In this document: one piece after another, positions 55,201 through 64,000 of the stretch
Layout of the letters: every line of letters starts with the position of its first letter
Position numbering within the stretch: position 1 is the stretch's first letter
Translations under genes and position numbers: made by a program
NCBI RefSeq assembly: GCF_014898055.3
Contig: NW_023601433.1
Location: 20,325,641-20,389,640, forward strand
Length of the DNA: 64,000 nt
From: Talpa occidentalis
Lineage: Eukaryota; Chordata; Mammalia; Eulipotyphla; Talpidae
Direction: 5' to 3'
The notes under the pieces: generated by a model
What the model saw: only the letters and a program-made list of their open reading frames with translations
The model's database searches: none
What the model was told of the DNA's origin: nothing

Positions 55201-58200
55201 AGCACCACTCAAAGGGGAAGAGTCCTCACCTGGCACAGCAGAGGCTGATGAGCCCCAGGCGCATCCCCAGTATGGAGCCTGACCCCGCCCACCGGTCTCT
55301 GCCTGAACAAGGTGCTCTTCTCAGGGCCGCCGCTAGGGGGCGCTGGTGAGGGGTTCCGGAGCCCCTCAGTCTCCAGGGGGATAAGGGCCCTCTAACCCGG
55401 TAGGGAGACGCGACCCTCTTTCCCCCGGGAGTACTGGGACCCCTTCCCCTTTGGGGGAACGGTAAAGCTCTCCGCGGGGCACACCCGCACCCTCCTCCCG
55501 CTCTCACACCCCAGGGGTGCTTGGGGCGCCCAAAGAAGCCCTATATGGAGGCGCGGTGTCACTGTCATGGAGGGGAACGCCTGTAAGCCACCTGCAAGCT
55601 GCGAGAGTGGCCTCATCCAAAACGGCAGGTAGACAGGCCAGCGCGGAAAGCCCCGGGCAACCCAGCACCACTCAAATGGGAAGATTCCTCACCTGGCGCA
55701 GCAGAGGCTGATGAGCCCCCGGCGCCGCCCCCGGTTGGAGCCTGACCCCACCCACCGGACTCTGCCTGCACAAATTTGCACTATTCAGTGCCGCCGCTAT
55801 GGGGAGCTTGTGAGGGGGTCCGGAGCCCCTCAGCCCCCAGGAGGATAAGGGCCCTCTAACCCCGTGGGGAGACGGGACCCTCTTTTCCTCTGGGGGTACT
55901 GGGACCCTTTCCCCTTTCGGGGAACAGTAAAGCTCTCCGTGGGGCACACCCGCACCCTCCTCCCGCACTCACACCCCCAGGGGTGCTTTGGGAGCCCAAA
56001 CACACCCTAGAGGAGGGGCAGGGTGTCAGTCAGGAAGGGCACCCCAGGTAAGCCACCGGCAAACGGTGAGCGGGGCCACTTCCAAAAAGGCAGGCAGACA
56101 GACCTGCGCAGAAAGCCCCGGGAAACCCAGCACCACTCAAATGGGAAGTCCTCACCTGGCCCACGAGAGGCTGATGAGCCCCCGGCGCCGCCCCGTCCAG
56201 AGCCTGACTCCGCCCACCGGACTCTGCCTGCACAAAGATGTTATTCTCAGGGCCGCCGCTAGGGGTCGCTGGTGAGCGTGGGGGTTTGGAGTCCCTCAAC
56301 CCCCAGGGGGATAAGGGACCTCTAACTCCTTGGGGAGACGGGACCCTCTTTCCCCCTGGGGGTATGAAGACCCCTTCCCAATTGGGGGAATGGTAAAGCT
56401 CTCCGCGGGGCACACCCGCACCCTCCTCCCACACTCACACCCCCACGCGTGCTTGGGGTGCCCAAAGACGCCCTAGAGGGAGGGTCGGGGTCACTGTCTG
56501 GGAGGGCACTCCCTGTAAGCCACAGGCAAGCGGCGAGCGCGGCCTCTTCCAAAATGGCAGGAAGACAGGCCGGCGCAGAATGCCCCGGGTAACAGAGCAC
56601 CACTCAAATGGGAAGAGTCCTCACCTGGCCCAGCACAGGCTGATGAGCCCCAGGCGCAGCCCACGGGCGGAGCCTGACCCCGCACCCTGGACTCTGCCTG
56701 CACAAAGGTGCACTACTCAGGGCCACGGCTAGGGGGCGCTGGTGAGGGTGGGTCAGGAACCCCTCAGACCCAGAGGGTTAAGGGCCCTCTAAGCCCGTGG
56801 GCAGACGGGACCCTCTTTCCCCCTGGCAGTACGGGTACCCCTTCCCCTTTGGGGGAAATGTAAAGCTCTCCGCGGGGCACACCCGCACACTCCTCCCGCA
56901 CTCACACACTCAGGCGCACTTGGAGCGCCCAAACGCCCTAGAGGGAGGGGCGGGGTCATTGTCAGGGAAGGCACCCCCTGTAAGCCAACAGCAAGCTGTG
57001 AGAGCGGCCTCTTCCAAAACGGCAGGCAGATGGACGGCGCGGAAAGCCCCAGGCAACACAGCACCACTCAAAGGGGAAGAGTCCTCACCTGGTCCAGCAG
57101 AGGCTGATGAGCCCCTGGCGCCGCCCGGGCAGGAGCCTGACTCCGCCCACCGGACTCTGGCTGCACAAATTTTCACTTCTCAGTGCCCCCGATAGGGGGA
57201 GCTGGTGAGGGGTGTCCGGAGCCCCTCAGCCCACAGGGGGATAAGGGCCCTCTAACCCCGTGGGGAGACGGGACCCTCTTTTCCCCTGGGGGTATGGGGT
57301 CCCCTTCCCCTTTGGGGGAACAGTAAAGCTCTCCGCGTGGCACACCCGCACCCTCCTCCAGCACTCACACACCCAGGGGCGCTTGCGGCGCCCAAAGACG
57401 CCCTAGAGGGAGGGGCGGGGTCACTGTCAGGGTGGGCACCCCCAGTAAGCCACCGGAAAACGGCGATCGCGGCCTCTACCAAAACGGCAGGCAGAGAGGC
57501 CGGCGCGGAAAGCCCCGGGTAACCCAGCACCACTCAAACGGGAAGAGTCCTCACCTGGCCCAGCAGAGGCTGAAGAGACCGTGGCACCGCCCCCGGCCGG
57601 ATCCTGACCCCGCCCACTGGACTCTGACTTCACAAAGGTGCATTTCTCAGGGCCACCGCTAGGGGAGGCTGGTGAGGGGTGTCCGGAGCCCCTCAGCCCC
57701 CAGGGGGATAAGGGCCCTCTAACCCCGTAGGGAGACGGGACCCACGTTCCCCCTGGGGGTACGGGGAACACTTCCCCTTTTGGGGAATGGTAAAGCTCTC
57801 CGCGGGGCACACCCGCACCCTCCTCCCGCACTCACACCCACAGGGGCGTTGGGGCGCCGAAGACGCCCTAGAGGGAGGGGCTGAGTTACTGTCAAGGAGG
57901 GCACCCCCTGTAAGCCACCGGCAAGCGGCGAGCGCGGCCTCTTCAAAACGGCAGGCAGACAGGCCAGCGTGGAATGTCCCGGGCAACCCAGCACCTCTCA
58001 ACGGGGAAGAGTCCTCACCTGGCCCAGCAGAGGCTGATGAGACCCCGGAGCCGCCCCCAGCCAGTGCCTGACCCCCGCCCACTGGACTCTGCCTGAGCAA
58101 AGGTGCACTTCTCAGGGCCGCCGCTAGATGCGCTGGTCAGCGGGGGGGTCCGGAGCCCCTCAGCCCCCAGGGGGATAAGGGCCCTCAAGATCCGTGGGGA

Positions 58201-61200
58201 GACGGGACCCTATTTCCCCTGGGGGTACGGGGAACCCTTCCCCTTTGACGGAACGGTAAAGCTCTCCACGGGGCACACCCGCACCCTCCTCCCGCACTCA
58301 CACCCACAGGTGCGCTTGGGGCGCCAAAGACTTCCTAGAGGGATGGGCGGGTTTACTGTCAGGGAGGGCATCCCCAGTAAGCCACTGGCAATGGCGAGCG
58401 TGGCCTCTTCCAAAACGGCAGGCAGACAGGCTGGCGCGGAAAGCCCCGGGAAACCCAGCACCACTCAAATGGGAAGAGTCCTCACATGGCCCAGCAAAGG
58501 CTGATGAGTCCCAGGCGCCGCCCCAGGCTGGAGCCTGACCCCGCCCACCAGACTCTGCCTGCACAAAGGTGCACTTCTCGGGGCCGCCGCTAGGGGGCCC
58601 TGTTGAGAGGGGGTCCGGAGCCCCACAGCCCCCAGGGGGATAAGGTCCCTCTTACCCGGTGGGGAGACGGGACCCTCTATCCCCCGGGGGTACTGGGACC
58701 CCTTCTCCTTTGTGGGAACGGTAAAGCTCTCCGCGGGGCACACCCACACCCTCCTCCAGCAATCAACCCCCAGGGGCGTTGGGGCGCCCAAAGACGCCCT
58801 AGAGGGTAGGGCGGGGTCACTGTCAGGGATGACACCCCCTGTTAGCCACCGTCAAGCGGCGAGCGCGGCCTCTTAAATAACTGCAGGCAGACAGGCCTGC
58901 GCAGAAAGCCCCGGGCAACCCAGCACCACTCAAAGGGGAAGAGTCCTCACCTGGCACAGCAGAGGCTGATGAACCCAAGTCGCAGCCCCCAGCCTGAGCC
59001 TGACCCCGCCCACGGAAGTCGGCCTGCAGAAAGATGCAATTCTCAGGGCCGCCGCTAGGGGGCGCTGGTGAGGGTGCGGTCCGGAGCCACTCAACCCCCA
59101 GGGGGATAAGGGACCTCTAACCCCGTGGGGAGAAGGGACCCTCTTTCTTCCTGGGGATCCGGGGACCCCTTCCCCTTTGGGGGACGGTAAAGCTCTCCAC
59201 GGGGCACACCCACACCCCCCTGCCGCACATACCCCCAGGGGCACTTGGGGCACCCAAAGACGCCCTAGAGGGAAGGTCCAGGTCACTGTCAGGGAGGGTA
59301 CCCCCTGTTAGCCACCAGCAAGCGGCGAGCCTGGCCTCTTCCAAAACGGCAGGCAGAGAGGCTGGCGCGGAAAGCCCTGGGCAACCCAGGACCACTCAAA
59401 GGGGAAGAGTCCACACCTGGCCCAGCAGAGGCTGATGAGCCCCCGGCGCCGCCCCAGGCGCCGCCACCGGCCGGAGCCTGACCCCGCCCACCGGATTCTG
59501 GCTGCACAAAAGTGCACTTCTCAGGGCCGCAGCGAGGGGCCGCTGGTGAGGGGGTGTCCGGAGCCCCTCAGCCTCCAGGGGGATAAGGGCCATCTAACCC
59601 CGTGGGGAGACATGAACCTCTTTCCCCCTGGGGGTACGGCGACCACTTCCCCTTTGGGGGAACGGTAAAGCTCTCCGCGGGGCACACCCACTCCCTCCTC
59701 CTGCACTCACACCCTCTGGGTCGCTTGGCGCGCCCAACGACGCCCTAGAGGGAGGGTCGGGGTCACTGTCAGGGAGGGCACCCCCAGTAAGCCACCGGCA
59801 AATGGCGAACGCTGCCTCTTCCAAAACGGCAGGCAGACAGGCCGGCGCGGAAAGCCCTGGGCAACGCAGCACCACACAAAGGGGAAGAGTCCTCACCTGG
59901 CCCAGCAAAGGCTGATGAGCCCCAGGCGCAGCCCCAGGCTGGAGCCTGACCCCAACCACCGGACTCTGCCTGCACAAAGGTGCACTTCTCAGGCCCGCCG
60001 CTAGGGGGCGCTGGTGAGGGGGTCCGGAACCCCTCAGCCCACAGGGGGATAAGGGCCCTCTAACCCCGTGGGGAGACAGGACCCTCTTTCCCCCTGGGGG
60101 TACGAGGACTCCTTCCCCTTTTGGGAACGGTAAAGCTCTCCGCCAGGCACACCCGCAATCTCCTCCCGCACTCACACACCCAGGGACGCTTGGGGCGCCC
60201 AAAGACCCCCTAGAGGGAGGGGCGGGGTCACTGTCAGATAGTGCACCCCCTGTAAGCCACCGGCAAGTGACGCGCGCGGCCTATTCCAAAACGGCAGGGA
60301 GACAGGCCGGCGCGTAAAGCCCCGGACAACCAAGCACCACTCAAAGGGGAAGAGTCCTCACCTGGCCCAGCACTGGCTGATGAGCCTCAGGTGCCGCCCC
60401 CGGCCGGAGCCTGACCCCGACCACCGGACTCTGCCTGCACAAGGTGCACTTCTCAGGTCCGCCGCTAGTGGGCGCTGGTGAGGGGAGGGCTGTCCGGAGC
60501 CCCTCAGCACCCAGGAGGATAAGGGCCTATAACCCAGTGTGGAGACAGGACCCTCTTTCCCCCTCAAGCTACGGGGACCACTTCCCCTTTGGGGTAATGG
60601 TAAAGCTCTCCGCGGGGCACATCCTCACCCTCCTCCCGCACTCACACCCCCAGGGGCGCTTGGGGCGCCCAATGACGCCCTGGAGGGAGGGGCGGTGTCA
60701 CTGTCAGGGAGGGCACCCCATGTACGCCAACGGCAAACGGCGAGCGCGGCCTCTTCCAAAACGGCAGGCAGACAGGCCGGCGCAGAAAGCCCCGGGCAAC
60801 CAGCACCACTCAAAGGGGAAGAGTCCTCACCTGGCCCAGCAGAGGCTGATGAGCCCCAGGCGCCGCCCTGGGCCAGAGCCTGACCGCGCCCACCGGATTC
60901 TGCCTGCATAAATGTGCACTTCTCTGGGCCGCCGCTAGGGATTGCTTCTGAGTGGGGTCCGGAGGCCCTCAGCCTCCAGGGGGATTAGGGCCCTCTAACC
61001 CCGTGGGGAGACGGGACCCTTTTTCGCCCTCGGGGTACGGGGACCACTTCCCCTTTGGTGGAACGGTAAAGCTTAACAACGGGCACACCCGCACCCTCCT
61101 CCCGCACACACACACCCAGGGGCGCTTCTGGCGCCCAAAGACGCCCTAGAGGGAGGGGCGGTGTCACTGTTAGGGAGGGCACCCCCAGTAAGCCACTGGC

Positions 61201-62031
61201 AAGCGGCGAGCGCGGCCTCTTCCAAAACGGCAGGCAGACACCTGCACGGAATGCCCCGGGCAACCCAGCACCACTCAAAGGGGAAGAGTACTCACTTGGC
61301 CCAGCAAAGGCTGAAGAGCCCCCGGCGCCGCCCCCGGCTGGAGCCTGACACCGCCCACCGGACTCTGCCTGCAGAAAGGTGCACTTCTCAGGGCCGCCGC
61401 TAGGGGGCGCTGTTGAGTGGGGGCCGGAGCCCCTCAGCCCCCAGGGGGATAAGGGCCCTCTAAACCCGTGGGGGACGGCACCCTCTTTCCCCCTGGGGGT
61501 ACGTGGACCCCTTCCCCTTTGGGGGAACTCTAACGCTCTCTGCCGGGCACACCCACATCCTCCTCCCGCACTCAAACCCCCAGGGGCGCTTGGGGCGCCC
61601 AAAGAAGCCCTAGAGGGAGGGGCGGGGTCACTGTCAGGGAGGGCACCCTCTGTAAGCCACCGGCAAGCAGCGAGCTCGGACTCTTCCAAAACGGCAGGCA
61701 GATAGGCCTGCGCGGAAAGCCCCGGGCAACCCAGCACCACTCAAAGGGCAAGAGTCCTCACCTTTCCCAGCAGAGGCTGAAGAGCCCCTGGCGCAGCCCC
61801 TGGGCGAGCCTGATCCTGCCCACCAGACTCTGCCTTCACCAAGGTGCACTTCTCAGGACCGCCGCTAGGGGGCGCTGGTGCGGGAGTGTCTGGAGACCCT
61901 CATCCCCCAGGGGAATAAGGGCCCTCTAACCCCTTGGGGAGATGGGACCCTCGTTCTCCCTGAGCGTACGGGGACCCCTTCCCCTTTGGTGGAACGTTAA
62001 AGCTCTCCGCCCGGCACACCCGCACGCTCCT
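46229..62031 (+). repeat. Satellite block 2, about 34 monomers of about 465 bp
   Basis: CTCF-like cores lie near 46,519, 46,984, 47,450 and so on to 61,859. The mean spacing is 465 bp (34 cores in 15.34 kb). Units diverge individually by point changes and small indels, and one (49,773-50,215) is about 22 bp short. All are in one orientation. Bases 52,461-52,627 and 53,388-53,554 are identical over 167 bp. No unit encodes a protein with known homology. The array is cut at 62,031 by an LTR. Confidence 0.95.
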
Positions 62032-62595
62032 TGCTGCACCTCCCCCTGCAGTGACCCTTAGGGCTAATGGCTTGCGCCACGGTCCCTAGGTCCGGCTGGG
62101 CAACCAGCGCGCACGGGGAGAACAGCAAAACCCCCTGAAGATATACCTGCTGCACCTCCTCCTGCAGTGACCTCTAGGAATCCCTAGGTCCCGCTGGGCA
62201 ACCAGTGGGCAGGAGGAGAACAGCAAAAAACCGCCTGAAGACATAGATAAGACGGAAGCCTGTTGAAAGATAACGACCACCAGGAGCCACTACAGGAATG
62301 CTGTCCGCACGGAAACTTATCTCACCTTCTCTAGACCCACAAACTTTATTCTAATACAACTGTCCCTCTAAAATCTTTTCTCTTTCTCTGTTTAAAAGGT
62401 CATTGGTTTGCCGATTAAAAAAGAACATATGAAATCTAATAACTAGGCTGATTCAAATGAAACATTACTAAACTCTGTGTATTAATAGAACTGCTAGCTT
62501 AATAATTTCTCTGTTATATACTTAGCCTTGTTAGTATTAATCTAAATGATAAAAATATTACATTGTGAAAAGTAAAATTCACCCGTGTTAATTAA
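62032..62595 (+). mobile_element. LTR of the 838-bp family, partial, with terminal duplication
   Basis: The sequence is the plus-strand counterpart of the solo LTR at 28,481-29,318. It starts TGCTGCACCTCC in satellite DNA and matches to about the 'cacccgtgttaatt' region, where provirus C interrupts it. The first about 118 bp are tandemly duplicated (TGCTGCACCTCC at 62,032 and 62,150), which the 28-kb copy does not show. The remainder should lie beyond the window, after provirus C. Confidence 0.82.
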
Positions 62596-62935
62596 TGTCC
62601 GGGCCAGCCGGGCAGATCAACGGGGTACCCGGGGGAGGAAGCAGGGGCTTGGTATGGGACAGGGGTACGCGAGGAGTGGAGACAAAGCCAGGATCATCGC
62701 CAGTCTCATTTATTCAGGAATGTGTACAATGTTATATAGGGTTCAGAGGAGGAGGTCTCTCGTTATCTCTAGCAAGGAGAGACCACCAATGCAAACAAGC
62801 CACAGTAGCAAGCAGGGGGAAAGGTTCAGTCGTCACAATAGGAAACTTGAAACCTTCCCTGGAGCTAACATTCAGTACCTGCTTCAGGCAAGAACCCGGA
62901 TGTTCAGGTCTGGGCCTCAAGTTTGGGACCCGACA
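62596..62935 (-). mobile_element. Provirus C 3' LTR
   Basis: 340 bp. Its TATATAA and AATAAA signals are seen inverted at about 62,734-62,740 and 62,710-62,715. Close to the provirus B LTRs except for differences near the U3 start. Confidence 0.88.
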
Positions 62936-63127
62936 TATCCTCCTTTTCTATTATTTCTAATGAGAGAGCGAAAAGACAAAAACCCCTCGGGGACTGCGCC
63001 TGTCTTAGGTCGTCAGGAGTCACAGACGTGTGGCGATTTAGCACCTCAAGCCATTTTGAGTCTGCCCCCGATCTTACCCATCATTGGCTGACCAGTCCAT
63101 CGCACAGGGGAAGGGAGTCTTATTTCT

Positions 63128-64000
63128 TCAGAATGAGCATAAGTCTGAGTAAGAGCCTCCCTTATCTCGCATCTCCAACTTATGGTAATGTACCTGAATG
63201 GGTTTTGCCTGAAGGGCCTGAATTTGTTGTCTTACAAAAGAGATTATTCTGTTAAAAATGTAAGGACCCACGACAACCAATATCAAAAGGGTTAATAGGG
63301 GACCCATGAGGGGAAGAAGGTAAGGTAAGAGTCCATTGAGACCAGTCCAGAGTGGATTTTCAGCTAGTTCCTGGCGTCTTCTTTCCAGGTCATCTTGTAA
63401 CTGTCGGATTTTATTGCGGACAATTCCTGATTTGTTGGCGTAGAAACAGCATTTCTCCTGCAGGACCAAGCAAATACCCCCCTTTTCCGCAGTTAGCAAA
63501 TCAAGGCCCCGTCGATTTTGAAGGACTACCTCAGCTAAGGAGTCAACCTGATCCTGAAGATCCTGAATAGTACTAGAAAGAGCATGAACATCATTAATAA
63601 GTTGTTGAGACAGTTTAGTATATTGTGAGAGAGATATGCCTAATCCAGCTGTCCCTGAGGCCACAGCGGCAGTTATACCCAGGCCTGCAAATAAGGGAAT
63701 CAGGTGTACTGCTCTCTTACTTCTACTGAAAAAATGGTCAACCGTTGGAATGGGCATGGGCTCACTTCCAGGAACCACGTTTATGTCAGGTAGAAGGAAC
63801 CCCAATACACATTGACCAGTCCAATTAGTCGGCAATGCGGTATACGCCCAGTTATTTCCACAAATGAAAACAGTGTCCACGGGAGGACAAAGAGGAGAAT
63901 TCACCTGAGAGGTGACATTGGTAAAAGTGGAGCAATTTGAAAAAGCTAGTGCGCCCAAGTCAAGAGAGGTATTAAGATCGGAAGTGAAACAATGCGCCTC
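63128..64000 (-). CDS. env: Provirus C env, SU C-terminus and full TM, open to window edge
   Basis: One frame is open from the window edge to 63,128 (at least 290 codons). Counting from 63,958, it carries SU C-terminal sequence with N-glycosylation sites, a furin-type SRSKR (79-82), a fusion peptide and the immunosuppressive-domain motif. It has an intact CX6CC (Cys163, Cys170, Cys171) and a membrane anchor. The tail runs beyond that of provirus B because of a one-base difference. This frame has no internal stop and keeps the key cysteines, unlike provirus B. Whether the rest of the gene is intact lies outside the window. Confidence 0.85.
   Translation of the reverse strand, partial: EAHCFTSDLNTSLDLGALAFSNCSTFTNVTSQVNSPLCPPVDTVFICGNNWAYTALPTNWTGQCVLGFLLPDINVVPGSEPMPIPTVDHFFSRSKRAVHLIPLFAGLGITAAVASGTAGLGISLSQYTKLSQQLINDVHALSSTIQDLQDQVDSLAEVVLQNRRGLDLLTAEKGGICLVLQEKCCFYANKSGIVRNKIRQLQDDLERRRQELAENPLWTGLNGLLPYLLPLMGPLLTLLILVVVGPYIFNRIISFVRQQIQALQAKPIQVHYHKLEMRDKGGSYSDLCSF

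Larger units (their letters stand above)
37545..61890 (+). promoter_or_regulatory. CTCF-like motif, about 42 same-orientation copies, one per satellite monomer
   Basis: Each monomer has one match or near match to the CTCF core at the same position. About 18 of 42 read CC(G/A/T)CTAGGGGGC(G/A)C, essentially consensus. Examples are near 37,565, 40,996 (CCACTAGGGGGCGC), 46,522, 49,310, 52,082, 54,872, 59,057 and 61,862. Others carry one or more substitutions (38,487, 50,680, 51,615, 58,120 and 60,927 are clearly broken). Binding also needs flanking bases and low methylation, which cannot be judged here. Confidence 0.6.
62596..64000 (-). mobile_element. Provirus C: type-D-like ERV, runs off the window
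   Basis: The 3' LTR (62,596-62,935) is followed by a polypurine tract (62,936-62,951 on the plus strand) and then env on the minus strand to the window edge. It is inserted in the LTR at 62,032-62,595 and flanked on the left by AATTAA (62,590-62,595). The matching right flank is outside the window. The LTR is the same subfamily as provirus B. Confidence 0.9.

Noticed and set aside
37005..62031. Many long minus- and plus-strand open frames in the satellite (up to 251 codons), with 465 being a multiple of three
   Set aside because: The frames occur on both strands and in several frames of the same monomers. They shift frame from unit to unit through indels and have only Pro/Gly/Arg/Ala-rich composition. 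They follow from high GC and lack of AT-rich stops, not from coding selection.
37005..62031. Regularly spaced repeats as a CRISPR array
   Set aside because: The units are contiguous 465-bp monomers without unique spacers, in a mammalian genome.

Overview
The window is nuclear DNA of a placental mammal. It holds tRNA-derived SINEs, LINE-1 (L1) copies, a Tigger-type DNA transposon, MIR-like sequence, several endogenous retroviruses (ERVs) and a long GC-rich satellite. I could not name the species. The dominant SINE (A box, GGTTCGATCCC-type B box, AATAAATAAATCTTT tail) is one I do not recognise with certainty. No host protein-coding gene can be supported.

Layout. Bases 1-17,400 are AT-rich intergenic or intronic sequence with SINEs, old L1 pieces, one Tigger-like element and two GC-rich, CpG-rich blocks (5.3-6.35 kb and 12.3-12.95 kb). 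Bases 17.4-20.3 kb hold another L1 tail and SINEs. Bases 20.3-25.57 kb hold a broken class II-like ERV (LTR, primer-binding site, repeated leader, gag-like scrap) split by a 5'-truncated L1 and SINEs. Bases 25.57-32.9 kb are a nearly complete, degenerate minus-strand L1. It has a 5' region of about 195-bp tandem monomers and is interrupted by a SINE and by an 838-bp solo LTR with a perfect 6-bp target-site duplication (TSD).

From about 32.9 to 62.03 kb the window is a satellite of about 465-bp monomers. I count 42 recognisable monomers in one orientation. Nearly all carry, at the same place, an intact or decayed match to the CTCF core motif (CCGCTAGGGGGCGCTGG type). Two internally deleted proviruses interrupt the satellite, each with paired LTRs and a perfect 6-bp TSD made of satellite sequence: provirus A (33,021-37,004, minus) and provirus B (41,174-46,228, plus). 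Both have betaretrovirus-like Gag and integrase, a Lys-type primer-binding site, and a type-D/gammaretrovirus-like Env. The array ends in this window at a second copy of the solo-LTR family (62,032), into which a third provirus C (62,596 to the window end, minus) has inserted.

The observations most worth following are the tandem CTCF-motif satellite and a 7SL (SRP) RNA-derived segment inside the env gene of provirus B. The latter is in sense orientation, starts at the 7SL +1 and has no poly(A) tail. It looks like a reverse-transcriptase template switch onto packaged 7SL RNA. All open frames here belong to mobile elements and most are broken. The exception is the transmembrane Env frame of provirus C, which is open as far as the window shows.
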